A DNA stretch of 64,000 nucleotides from Brevibacterium yomogidense (GTDB taxonomy: Bacteria > Actinomycetota > Actinomycetes > Actinomycetales > Brevibacteriaceae), in assembly GCF_900163715.1 (NCBI RefSeq), contig NZ_FWFF01000017.1:1-64000 (forward strand), written 5' to 3'. Below the pieces are notes generated by a model. That model searched no databases. It saw nothing but the letters and a program-made list of their open reading frames with translations, and was not told the DNA's origin. Position 1 is the stretch's first letter, and every line of letters starts with the position of its first letter. Made by a program: the position numbers and the translations under genes. Below are positions 36,417 to 44,642 of this stretch, in pieces.

Positions 36417-37534
36417 CGGATCAGGAGATCAAGAAGGGCCTGGCGGGGGTCGTCGTCGACACCACCGCCGTGTCCAAAGTGGTGCAGGAGACGAACTCCC
36501 TGACCTACCGGGGCTACCCGGTGCAGGAGCTCGCCGCGAACTGCACGTTCGAAGAGGTCGCGTACCTCATCTGGAACAGCGAACTGCCCGATAAGGAGCA
36601 GCTGGCCGAGTTCACGGCCCGCGAACGCGGTCAGCGCGCGATCTCGCAGGAGCTCGTCGACATCATCCTCGGTCTGCCGAAGGACACGCACCCCATGCAC
36701 GTCGTGCAGACGGCGGTCGCGTACCTGGGCGCAGTGGACCCTGAGGCCGAGGAGGAGGGAGAGGAGGCCAACCGCCGCAAGGCGGAGCGCCTCTACGCCC
36801 AGCTGCCGACCATCGTGGCGATCGATCACCGTCGTCGCCACGGGCTCGACCCGGTCGCCCCGTCGTCGGAGCTGAGCTACGCGGAGAACTTCTTCAAGAT
36901 GGTCTTCGACGAGGTACCGGACGCGGCGGTCGTCCGCTGCTTCGACGTGTCGATGATCCTCTACGCGGAGCACTCGTTCAATGCTTCGACCTTCACGGGT
37001 CGCGTCATCACGTCGACGACGTCGGACATGTACTCCGCCGTCGCCGGTGCGATCGGTGCGCTCAAGGGCGCCCTGCACGGCGGTGCGAACGAAGCCGTCA
37101 TGGCGATGCTCGAAGAGGTCGGGACCGCGGACAACGCGAGCGCGTGGATCGACAAGGCACTCGCGAACAAAGAGAAGATCATGGGCTTCGGCCACCGCGT
37201 GTACAAGAACGGCGATTCGCGCGTTCCCACCATGCGGAAGGCGTTCGAGGACATGGTCGAGGCGAAGGGCGCGGACGATCTGCTCGCGCTCTACAACGCA
37301 TTCGAAGAGGACTTCGTGGGACGGAAGGGGATCTACCCCAACCTCGACTACCCGTCGGGCCCGGCCTACCACCTCATGGGCTTCGACACACCGCAGTTCA
37401 CGCCGATCTTCGTCATGTCGCGGATCACCGGCTGGTCCGCGCACATCATGGAGCAGCAGGCGTCGAACGCGCTCATCCGCCCGCTGAGCGCATACAGCGG
37501 CTCCGAGCAGCGGTCAGTCCCGACCGACCGCTGA
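36413..37534 (+). CDS. prpC: 2-methylcitrate synthase
   Basis: 373 residues, the short citrate synthase type used for propionyl-CoA. It condenses propionyl-CoA with oxaloacetate. GALHGGANEAVMAML and GFGHRVYKNGDSRVP hold the catalytic His residues, and the final Asp is in the LDYPSGPAYHLMG region. GTG start inside the prpB stop. A near-perfect terminator follows after about 60 bp. Confidence 0.95.
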   Translation: MTDQEIKKGLAGVVVDTTAVSKVVQETNSLTYRGYPVQELAANCTFEEVAYLIWNSELPDKEQLAEFTARERGQRAISQELVDIILGLPKDTHPMHVVQTAVAYLGAVDPEAEEEGEEANRRKAERLYAQLPTIVAIDHRRRHGLDPVAPSSELSYAENFFKMVFDEVPDAAVVRCFDVSMILYAEHSFNASTFTGRVITSTTSDMYSAVAGAIGALKGALHGGANEAVMAMLEEVGTADNASAWIDKALANKEKIMGFGHRVYKNGDSRVPTMRKAFEDMVEAKGADDLLALYNAFEEDFVGRKGIYPNLDYPSGPAYHLMGFDTPQFTPIFVMSRITGWSAHIMEQQASNALIRPLSAYSGSEQRSVPTDR

Positions 37535-37595
37535 GCGACCGTCACTGCGGGAGAACCGCGCCCGAGGTCCGGGCCGGCTCCCGCTGCTGAGCCAC

Positions 37596-37636
37596 CCGCA
37601 CGGCCGGGGCACCTCCTCGGTGCCCCGGCCGTGCGG
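37596..37636 (+). terminator. Terminator of the prpDBC operon
   Basis: Perfect 18-bp arms (37596-37613, 37619-37636) around the loop TCCTC, 62 nt after the prpC stop. Confidence 0.9.
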
Positions 37637-37639
37637 CAT

Positions 37640-37779
37640 TCACCGTGGGCCCTGGTCGTCCCCCGTGAGCCGTCCACAGCACCCGTGAGACCGCTGCATC
37701 ACCCATGAAACCCCCGCAGTACCCATCAGACCCCCACAGCACCCGTGTGACCCAGTCATCCCCGTGAGGAGACCCCTGT
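37640..37779 (+). repeat. Seven 20-bp tandem repeats ending on a start codon
   Basis: Units begin at 37640, 37660, 37680, 37700, 37720, 37740 and 37760; the consensus is close to CACCCGTGAGACCCCCNCAG. Period is exact, identity varies (outer units most diverged). The seventh unit supplies both the Shine-Dalgarno TGAGGAGA and the first two bases of the GTG start (37778) of the hydratase gene. It begins 4 bases after the prp terminator, so it fills the whole intergenic space. Confidence 0.85.
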
Positions 37780-38560
37780 GACCACTGAGTCGTCCATCCC
37801 CGCCATCCCGCTCGTCGACGGGTTCCGCTTCGACCTCGAGGGCTCCGTCGGAACCCTCACGATCGACCGGCCGGAGAAGCTGGGCGCACTCTCCCGCGAG
37901 ATGTGGTTCGCGCTCCCTGACATCGTGGCGGCCATCGACGCCTCGCCGGATGTCTCCGTGCTCATCCTGCGCGGCACGGACGGCAACTTCTCCGCCGGTT
38001 CCGACATCAATGACCTGAACGTGCCGCTGGCGGACTTCTGGGCGATGAACTCTGCGGCGGAGGACGCCCTGGCTCAGGCGGACATCCCCACGATCGCCGC
38101 GATCGAGGGCGTCTGCGTGGGCGGCGGCACCGAACTGGCGGCCGCGGCAGACATCCGCATCGCCGCCCCGGGCGCACGCTTCGGGATCACGGCCGCGAAG
38201 CTGGGCCTCGTGTACCCGCCCGGACCCACTCGCCGGTTCGCCGCAGCAGTGGGCGAGTCGTGGGCGCGCTACCTGCTGCTGACGGGGAACCTCATCGACA
38301 CCGGTCGCGCGGACTCGCTCGGATTCCTCCACGAGGTCAACGATGATCCGTTCGCCGCCGCGCAGCGGACTGCCGAGCGCATCGCAGGGCGCTCCGCCTT
38401 CACCCAGACGGGTCTCCTGCGGATCATGCGGGGCGAGGACCTCGACCCCGCAGGGTGGCTGGGTGACGTCTACCCCGTCGAGCTGGGGGAAGGGCAGCGG
38501 GCCTTCTTCGCGAAGGAGAAGCCAGACTTCGGGTTCCGTCGGCAGGACTGGCAGGGCTGA
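37778..38560 (+). CDS. Enoyl-CoA hydratase/isomerase family protein
   Basis: 260 residues, crotonase fold. GNFSAGSDINDLN is the first oxyanion-hole region and [21 protein letters not shown] the second; the catalytic Glu position appears as LGLVYPPGPTRRFA, without an obvious Glu, so isomerase, hydratase or another crotonase reaction cannot be chosen. GTG start is supplied by the 20-bp array. The position after prpDBC hints at short-chain acyl-CoA metabolism, but a strong terminator separates them. Confidence 0.85.
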   Translation: MTTESSIPAIPLVDGFRFDLEGSVGTLTIDRPEKLGALSREMWFALPDIVAAIDASPDVSVLILRGTDGNFSAGSDINDLNVPLADFWAMNSAAEDALAQADIPTIAAIEGVCVGGGTELAAAADIRIAAPGARFGITAAKLGLVYPPGPTRRFAAAVGESWARYLLLTGNLIDTGRADSLGFLHEVNDDPFAAAQRTAERIAGRSAFTQTGLLRIMRGEDLDPAGWLGDVYPVELGEGQRAFFAKEKPDFGFRRQDWQG

Positions 38561-38594
38561 CGAGTCTGACGGGGCTGACAGGGACCATCCCCGC

Positions 38595-39260
38595 TCATCT
38601 GCGCGGCAGGGCGATCGCGGTCGCGACGATCCCGTCCGCGATCGCCCACCGGCCGGTGAGCGTCTGGATCCGCCGCCCGTCGACAGTGGGCCCCTCCACG
38701 AGCAGGCGGGCGGTGAACCCGCCGTCGGAGGCGACCCGGACCTCGGCGTCCTCGAAGTCCAGCCAGCGCAGGGTGAGCGGGAACCACGTCTTGTACAGCG
38801 CCTCCTTCGCGCTGAAGAGCACCCTCCCGCACAGCGGATCGAGCCTGCGCAGGCAGTCCTTCTCCTGCGGCAGCGCGATCACGTCGAGGACGCCGTCGGG
38901 CAGCGGCGCCGCCGCCTCCACGTCGATGCCGAGCGAGGCGATGTCCCCGTCGCGTGCGACCGCGGCCGCCCGCAGACCGGCGGCGTGCGTGAGCGAACCG
39001 ACGACTCCCGTCGGCCAGACCGGTGCGCCCTGCCTGCCCGGCACCATCGGCCCGCGCTCGATCCCGAGTTCCGCGAGGGCGACCCGCGCGCAGTGCCGCA
39101 CGGCGGCGAAGTCCGCGCGACGAGAGTCCACGGCACGGGCGATGTGGGCGGCCTCGGCGGGAAGCAGCTCGTGTGCGGGTGCATCGCCGCGGGTGGCGGC
39201 GACGCGGACGGTCGCAGGCAGAAGGTCCCGCAGCAGGTCCTCCAGCAGGGGCTGACCCAT
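38595..39260 (-). CDS. 4'-phosphopantetheinyl transferase (Sfp/EntD superfamily)
   Basis: 221 residues. It moves phosphopantetheine from CoA to carrier-protein serines. GVVGSLTHAAG, SLGIDVEAAAP and FSAKEALYKTWFP are the three family motifs with the Mg-binding Asp/Glu. EntD/PptT-like length. No carrier-protein or polyketide gene is in the window, so the target is unknown. GGAGG precedes ATG 39260. Convergent with the hydratase gene, 34 bp. Confidence 0.9.
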   Translation of the reverse strand: MGQPLLEDLLRDLLPATVRVAATRGDAPAHELLPAEAAHIARAVDSRRADFAAVRHCARVALAELGIERGPMVPGRQGAPVWPTGVVGSLTHAAGLRAAAVARDGDIASLGIDVEAAAPLPDGVLDVIALPQEKDCLRRLDPLCGRVLFSAKEALYKTWFPLTLRWLDFEDAEVRVASDGGFTARLLVEGPTVDGRRIQTLTGRWAIADGIVATAIALPRR

Positions 39261-39334
39261 GCGCCTCCGTTCCGTGCGTCACTGTCCGCAGCGAGTCCAC
39301 GGTACGCCAACCGCCGGGCGGCAGGAGTGCGCGC

Positions 39335-39340
39335 TACCAT
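39335..39340 (+). promoter_or_regulatory. -10 box TACCAT, leaderless promoter of the Ppx/GppA gene
   Basis: Six bases separate it from GTG 39347; there is no ribosome binding site at usual distance. Confidence 0.6.
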
Positions 39341-39346
39341 GGCGAG

Positions 39347-40543
39347 GTGCGATTAGCCGTCCTTGACATCGGGTCCAACAGCGTCCACCTCCTCGTGGTG
39401 GATGCGCACGTCGGTGCGCCGCCTCTGCCGGCGACCTCACACAAGGAGGTGCTCCGGCTCGCCGAATACCTGAAGGACGACGGGTCGATCTCCACGTACG
39501 GGCAGAACCGCCTGGTCGACTTCGTGCGCGATTCCATCGACATCGCGGAGGACCAGGGGTCCGAGCAGATCCTCGCCTTCGCGACGTCTGCGATCCGCTC
39601 CGCGCCCAACGGCGATGAGACGATCGACCGGATCCGCCAGGAGACGGGCGTCGAACTCAATGTCATGAGCGGGGAGGACGAAGCGCGCGTCACCTTCCTC
39701 GCCGTCCGCCGCTGGTTCGGCTGGTCGGCCGGGAGCATCCTCCTCATGGACATCGGCGGCGGGTCGCTGGAGCTCGCATCGGGTCGCGATGAGTATCCGG
39801 ACGCCGCACTGTCGCTCCCGCTGGGAGCGGGACGCATGCATCGCGACTTCCTCCATTCGGACGTCCCATCCGCCGATGAGGTCGACGGGCTGCGGAAGTA
39901 CGCGCGGCACACGATCGGTCGCGTCGCGGGCGACCTGAACCGCGTCGGGAAGCCCGACCGCATGGTGGGGTCGTCCAAGACGTTCCGGTCCCTGGCCCGG
40001 ATCGCGGGAGCGGCACCCAGCGGTGCGGGGATCTTCGTCCCCCGCGAACTCAAGCGGAAGGACATGCCGGGCATCATCGATGAGCTCGTGCACCGGACGC
40101 CCAGCCAGCGCGCGGCACTGCCCGGCGTGTCCGAGGCCCGCTCCGGTCAGGTGCTGGCGGGAGCGATCGTCGCGGAGGCCGCCATGACGATCTTCGACGT
40201 CCCCATCCTCCAGATCTCTCCCTGGGCTCTGCGCGAGGGCATCATCATGCGCCAGCTCGACCTGCTCGACTCCTCCGAGGTCCTCTCACCCACCCGCCGC
40301 GGGATCGGGGCCCTGCCCCCTCCCGCACTCACGATGCCCTCGAACGGCACGTCGACGGGAGAGACCCCAGACCTCACGCCCAGTGACGATGCAGGCGCGG
40401 CCGTCCGTCCGCCCGCGCCGACTGCCACAGCAGTCCCGGCTGTCCCGACGGTGCCGGCGGGAGGAGCACGTCCATCCGGTTCTGCCAGTGGGGCCGGGTC
40501 TGCCGAAGCATCCGGTTCGGCCGGATCGAAGCGCAGGAGGTGA
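39347..40543 (+). CDS. Ppx/GppA family phosphatase (exopolyphosphatase/pppGpp phosphatase)
   Basis: 398 residues. The ASKHA-type fold begins LAVLDIGSNSVHLLVVDA; ILAFATSAIRSAPNGD and LLMDIGGGSLELASG are phosphate-binding motifs. Short actinobacterial members (about 310 residues) hydrolyse polyphosphate or pppGpp. The final ~75 residues (bases 40,310 onward) are an Ala/Pro/Ser/Thr tail beyond the fold. Followed after 3 bp by the TIM-barrel gene. Confidence 0.9.
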   Translation: MRLAVLDIGSNSVHLLVVDAHVGAPPLPATSHKEVLRLAEYLKDDGSISTYGQNRLVDFVRDSIDIAEDQGSEQILAFATSAIRSAPNGDETIDRIRQETGVELNVMSGEDEARVTFLAVRRWFGWSAGSILLMDIGGGSLELASGRDEYPDAALSLPLGAGRMHRDFLHSDVPSADEVDGLRKYARHTIGRVAGDLNRVGKPDRMVGSSKTFRSLARIAGAAPSGAGIFVPRELKRKDMPGIIDELVHRTPSQRAALPGVSEARSGQVLAGAIVAEAAMTIFDVPILQISPWALREGIIMRQLDLLDSSEVLSPTRRGIGALPPPALTMPSNGTSTGETPDLTPSDDAGAAVRPPAPTATAVPAVPTVPAGGARPSGSASGAGSAEASGSAGSKRRR

Positions 40544-40546
40544 CCC

Positions 40547-41458
40547 GTGGCTGATGCGTCTCGACCACCTCTGACCAGCCGCAACGCCGCACGCTCGAAG
40601 GCGAAGCGGCAGCGGGAGGAGCTCGCCAGGAATCCCGTCTACGACTCGGATGCGACGCATCGCTCGGAGAACGAGATCCGGATCGGGCTCTCCACCTCGT
40701 CCGTCTATCCGATGACGGTGCGCGAATGCTTCGAGACGGCGGCCCGTCTGGGCTACGACGGTGTCGAGGTCATGATCACGAACAACGAGGAGACGCAGGA
40801 CCCGTCGCTCATGAACCTGCTGTCGCGGTCCACCGGTCTGCCGGTGCTGTCCGTGCACGCGCCGACGCTCCTGCTGCTCCCGCGCGTCATGCACCACGAC
40901 CACTGGGAGAAGCTGCGCCGCACCGCCGAACTGGCGAAGGACGCGGGCGCGCGCACAGTCGTCCTCCACCCGCCGTTCCGCTGGCAGGGGAGCTACGCCC
41001 GTCACTTCGTCGAGGGCGTGCGCGAGATGGCCCGGGAGACCGGGGTGACGCTGGCGGTGGAGAACATGTACCCGTGGCGCGCCGGCCTGCGGGAGGTGAT
41101 CGTCTACTCCCCGCACTGGGACCTCGCGGGGCAGGACTACGACGCGGTGACGTTCGACTTCTCGCACGCCTCCACAGCGGGCACGGACGCACTCGAAGCG
41201 GTCGGCGCCCTGTTCCCGAAGCTCCGGCACGTCCACCTGACGGACGGTGCGGGCACACTGACGGATGAGCACCTGGTCCCCGGCCGCGGGCGGATGCCGG
41301 TCGCGGAGACGCTCCAGTACCTCGCGAAGAACGACTGGTCCGGCGATGTCGTGGTCGAGGTGAACACCCGCTTCACCGCGCGCCGGTCGACCCGGGACGC
41401 GATGCTCACGGAATCGCTCGCCTTCGCGCGTCGGCACCTGGGGCTCGACGCGCAATAG
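40547..41458 (+). CDS. Sugar phosphate isomerase/epimerase-like TIM-barrel protein
   Basis: 303 residues, AP endonuclease family 2/xylose isomerase-like barrel. RIGLSTSSVYPMTVRECFETA opens the barrel (quoted within limits), with VLHPPFRWQG, LAVENMYPW, TFDFSHAST and HVHLTDG supplying metal ligands. A basic N-terminal extension of about 40 residues (SRNAARSKAKRQREE) precedes it. GTG start after GGAGG. In related genomes it sits between ppx and proC, as here. Substrate unknown. Confidence 0.85.
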   Translation: MADASRPPLTSRNAARSKAKRQREELARNPVYDSDATHRSENEIRIGLSTSSVYPMTVRECFETAARLGYDGVEVMITNNEETQDPSLMNLLSRSTGLPVLSVHAPTLLLLPRVMHHDHWEKLRRTAELAKDAGARTVVLHPPFRWQGSYARHFVEGVREMARETGVTLAVENMYPWRAGLREVIVYSPHWDLAGQDYDAVTFDFSHASTAGTDALEAVGALFPKLRHVHLTDGAGTLTDEHLVPGRGRMPVAETLQYLAKNDWSGDVVVEVNTRFTARRSTRDAMLTESLAFARRHLGLDAQ

Positions 41459-41513
41459 GAATGGACGTCCACGAGGACTGTTCGCGCACTAGGACAGGCG
41501 GTCGGGCCGGTAG

Positions 41514-41519
41514 TAGCCT
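41514..41519 (+). promoter_or_regulatory. -10 box TAGCCT, leaderless proC promoter
   Basis: Six bases before ATG 41526, no ribosome binding site. The same hexamer precedes lysS. Confidence 0.6.
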
Positions 41520-41525
41520 CATCTC

Positions 41526-42350
41526 ATGCTGATCGCTTTCGTGGGTACAGGGAACATGGGCAGTGCACTGCTGGCGGGCATCCTCGCCGCGGGACAGGAC
41601 GCGGGTCAGGTGCGTGCGACGACTCGCTCCGCGGAGTCGGCCGCCGCGCTCGGATCCCGCCTGGGGGTGCCGACGACCGCGGTCGCGGACGACCCTCAGG
41701 CCAATCGCAGCGCCGTCGACGGGGCGGACCTGGTCTTCCTCGGGGTGAAGCCCTGGATGCTGGCGGAGACCGCGTCCGAACTGGACGGCGCACTGAAGGA
41801 CACGGCTACTGTCGTGTCGATGGCCGCCGGTGTGGACCTCGCCACGCTCACCGCGCACTTCCCGCACCGTCCCGTCGTGCGGATCATGCCGAACACGCCG
41901 TCGTCCGTGGGCCACGGCGTCATCTCGCTGGCCGCCGCTGACGAGGTCCCATCCGCCACGCTGGACGAGCTCACCTCTCTGCTGGGCGGTGCGGGCCAGG
42001 TCATCCCGATCAGCGAGGAGGACATGCCGACGATGATCGGAACATCCGCCTCGGGCGTCGCCTTCTTCTTCCTGCTCGCAGAGCACATGGTCGCGGCGGC
42101 AGTGTCCCAGGGACTCGACGAGGAGACTGCGAAGCGAGCCGTCGCGGCAACTGCGGAGGGCGCCGGCCGCCTGCTCACGGATTCGCCCGATCCTGCCGCC
42201 CTGCGCGCGGCCGTGAGCAGTGCGGGCGGGACGACGGCGGCCGGCATCGCGTCGTTCGCCGAGGACGGAATGGACGAGATCGTCGCACGCGCGGTCCGCG
42301 CCGCGGGGGACCGGTCGCTGGAGATGGAGGCGGAGAACCGTGAGGGGTGA
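41526..42350 (+). CDS. proC: Pyrroline-5-carboxylate reductase
   Basis: 274 residues. The last step of proline synthesis, using NAD(P)H. IAFVGTGNMGSALLAGIL is the nucleotide-binding turn; VVRIMPNTPSSVGHGV and TASGVAF-like GTSASGVAFFFLLAEHM are the substrate-site blocks, ending in SSAGGTTAAGI. It overlaps trkA by 11 bp. Confidence 0.95.
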   Translation: MLIAFVGTGNMGSALLAGILAAGQDAGQVRATTRSAESAAALGSRLGVPTTAVADDPQANRSAVDGADLVFLGVKPWMLAETASELDGALKDTATVVSMAAGVDLATLTAHFPHRPVVRIMPNTPSSVGHGVISLAAADEVPSATLDELTSLLGGAGQVIPISEEDMPTMIGTSASGVAFFFLLAEHMVAAAVSQGLDEETAKRAVAATAEGAGRLLTDSPDPAALRAAVSSAGGTTAAGIASFAEDGMDEIVARAVRAAGDRSLEMEAENREG

Positions 42351-43026
42351 GCGCCGCCGCCGCGCGGTGACGTCCTCGTCCGGGGTCCTGATCGTCGGCC
42401 TGGGCCGCTTCGGGTCCGCGACCGCCCGTTCGCTCATGCAGATGGGTCGCGAGGTGATGGCGATCGAGACGAATCCGGAACTCGTGCAGGAGTGGTCGCC
42501 CAAGCTCACGCACGTCGTGGAGGCGGATGCGACCCACCTCGATGTGCTGCGTCAGCTGGGAGCGGGAGAGTTCTCGACCGCGGTCGTCGGGATCGGATCG
42601 TCGATCGAGGCGAGTGTGCTCACGACCGCGAACCTCACGGACCTCGGCGTCGAGAAGATCTGGGCGAAGGCGATCTCCGAGGCGCACGGGAAGATCCTCC
42701 GCCGCATCGGGGCGGAGCACGTCCTCTACCCGGAGACGGAGGCCGGCGATCGGGTCGCCCACCTCATGAACTCCCGGATGCTCGACTACATCGACTTCGA
42801 CGACGGGCACTTCGCAGTCGTGAAGATGCGGCCGCCCGAGGAGGCCAAGGGCCTCACCCTCGCGGAAGCGCGGATCCGGGACACCTACGGGGTCACCGTC
42901 GTCGGCATCAAGGCGCCCGGGAAGGACTTCACCTACGCGGACATGGACACGCGGATGGGCAGCCAGGACGTGCTCATCGTCGCGGGGCACGTCGACAAGC
43001 TGAGGAGGTTCGCGGGCCGACCCTGA
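42340..43026 (+). CDS. TrkA-type potassium channel regulatory subunit (RCK protein)
   Basis: 228 residues. A short basic N terminus, then RCK_N with VLIVGLGRFGSATARSL (NAD/ATP-binding turn) and a C-terminal RCK_C domain (about 145-225). It gates TrkH/KtrB-type K+ transport. GTG 42340 is chosen because GGAGGCGGAG is directly upstream. The presumed pore subunit, trkH, is the next gene but on the opposite strand, so the pair is convergent rather than an operon. Confidence 0.9.
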   Translation: MRGERRRRAVTSSSGVLIVGLGRFGSATARSLMQMGREVMAIETNPELVQEWSPKLTHVVEADATHLDVLRQLGAGEFSTAVVGIGSSIEASVLTTANLTDLGVEKIWAKAISEAHGKILRRIGAEHVLYPETEAGDRVAHLMNSRMLDYIDFDDGHFAVVKMRPPEEAKGLTLAEARIRDTYGVTVVGIKAPGKDFTYADMDTRMGSQDVLIVAGHVDKLRRFAGRP

Positions 43027-43063
43027 GCGTGCGCGGCCTGCACCCGGCTGCGCCGTCGATTGA

Positions 43064-43119
43064 CCGCCTCCGTGCTCCACGCGCCGGTGCACGCGGCGGT
43101 CCCCGGAGCACGCAGGCGG
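43064..43119. terminator. Hairpin between convergent trkA and trkH
   Basis: Arms 43064-43078 and 43105-43119 pair at 14 of 15 positions; the loop is 26 nt and GC-rich. It can serve both genes. Confidence 0.55.
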
Positions 43120-43176
43120 CGAATGGCGCCCCGAACCCACCGGTCCGCGGCGAGCAACCGATGACGACCGGAGCCC

Positions 43177-44580
43177 TCAGCCGATGATCGGGCGCTCCTC
43201 CGCGTACCGGTAGCGGCGGCTCTGCGAGCGCTGCGCGAGCGCGGAGGCCAGCGTGATGGTCCCCAGCCGGCCGACGAGCATGAGAGCGCTCAGGACGTAG
43301 AGCCCCTCATCCGGTGAGCGCTCCGTCACCCCGACGGACAGTCCGCACGTGGCGAACGCGCTCACGACCTCGAAGAGGACCAGGTCCAGCGGCTCGTCCG
43401 TGACTCCGAGCATCGCGATCGTGCCCAGGAGGACGATCGTGCCGCCCGCCAGCAGCACCGACACCGCGAGTCGGATGCTGCCCGGGCTGATGCGGCGATG
43501 GAACGCGGTGGTGTCCGTGAAGCCGCGGGCCTCTGCAGTCGCCGCCAGGACGAGCACGGCCAGGGTGGTCACCTTGATCCCGCCCGCAGTCGACCCGGAG
43601 CCCCCGCCGATGAACATCAGCAGGTCCAGCACGACATGGCTCATCTGCGACATCGCTTCGATGTCCATGGTCGCGAAGCCGCCGGACCGGGAGACGACGG
43701 ACAGGAAGAGCGCCTCTCCCGCCGTGCCGAACCACCCGGTGCCGCCCAGTGTGCGGGGGTTCGCGTTCTCGAAGGCCAGCAGCAGCACCCAGCCGACCGC
43801 GACGAGGATCGCGGACGTCGCGAGGGTGAGCTTCGTGTGGAGGTCCCAGGCCCGGGGCGTCCGCCACAGGATGCTCATCACGAAGACGACGGGGAAGCCG
43901 AGCGAGCCCACGAACACCGCAGCGCCGATCACGCTCAGCACCCACGGGTCGTCGGCGAAGTGGGCCATCCCGTCGGCGTGCACGGTGAAGCCCGCGTTGT
44001 TGAACGAGGACACGGAGTAGAAGACCGAGTGCCACAGCGCCTCCCACACGCCCTCGCCGCGCAGCAGGAAGCGGGGCAGCAGCAGGGAGGCGACGACGAC
44101 CTCGGCGGCGATCATCGTGAGCAGCACGACCCGCAGCAGGGACCCCACCTGCCCCAGCTGGGAGGCGCTGGTCGCCTGCGCGGCCAGGAGCCGCTGGCGG
44201 ATGCCCAGCCGCTTCGACATGGCCATGCCCAGGAGCGACGCGGCGGTGAGGATGCCGATGCCGCCCACCTGCACGGCCACGGTGATGACGCCGATGCCGA
44301 ACGATGACCAGTGCACCTCCGTCACGACAGGAGTGAGCCCGGTGACGCAGACGGCGGACACTGCGACCAGCAGCGCGTCGGCGAATGATGCGGACCCCGG
44401 GCTGCGCACGGCGACCGGCAGGCAGAGCAGGGCGGTGACGACGGCTGCGACGAGGACGAACGCCACCATGGCCGTGCGGGCCGGGGACGCGAGCACCGCG
44501 TCGTCGACCGCGTCACGCAGCCGACGGCGCGATGACTGCGCCTCCCCGTCCGATGAGCCGGAACCCGCGGTGCTCTCCAT
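43177..44580 (-). CDS. TrkH/KtrB family potassium uptake pore protein
   Basis: 467 residues with at least eight helices arranged in repeated helix-loop-helix units; pore-loop glycine regions include CVTGLTPV, SSFNNAGFTVHADG, SRSGGFATMD and FATCGLSVG. It moves K+ (possibly with Na+) through the membrane under control of the RCK partner. ATG 44580 is chosen over ATG 44589 because TACCAT lies 7 nt upstream of it, giving a leaderless start; the upstream ATG would lie within the promoter. Confidence 0.92.
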   Translation of the reverse strand: MESTAGSGSSDGEAQSSRRRLRDAVDDAVLASPARTAMVAFVLVAAVVTALLCLPVAVRSPGSASFADALLVAVSAVCVTGLTPVVTEVHWSSFGIGVITVAVQVGGIGILTAASLLGMAMSKRLGIRQRLLAAQATSASQLGQVGSLLRVVLLTMIAAEVVVASLLLPRFLLRGEGVWEALWHSVFYSVSSFNNAGFTVHADGMAHFADDPWVLSVIGAAVFVGSLGFPVVFVMSILWRTPRAWDLHTKLTLATSAILVAVGWVLLLAFENANPRTLGGTGWFGTAGEALFLSVVSRSGGFATMDIEAMSQMSHVVLDLLMFIGGGSGSTAGGIKVTTLAVLVLAATAEARGFTDTTAFHRRISPGSIRLAVSVLLAGGTIVLLGTIAMLGVTDEPLDLVLFEVVSAFATCGLSVGVTERSPDEGLYVLSALMLVGRLGTITLASALAQRSQSRRYRYAEERPIIG

Positions 44581-44587
44581 TCCACAC

Positions 44588-44593
44588 ATGGTA
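44588..44593 (-). promoter_or_regulatory. -10 box TACCAT, leaderless trkH promoter
   Basis: Read on the minus strand, seven bases before ATG 44580. It faces away from the acuC -10 box 38 bp distant, so the two -35 regions must share the space between. Confidence 0.5.
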
Positions 44594-44630
44594 CGGCCGG
44601 GGCAGGGCGTCAGGACCGCATCGGGACGGA

Positions 44631-44636
44631 TACAGT
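44631..44636 (+). promoter_or_regulatory. -10 box TACAGT, leaderless acuC promoter
   Basis: Six bases before ATG 44643 with no ribosome binding site. Confidence 0.55.
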
Positions 44637-44642
44637 GTGGGC

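Noticed and set aside
37640-37779. CRISPR array
   Set aside because: The 20-bp units are directly adjacent without spacers, and no cas gene is present.
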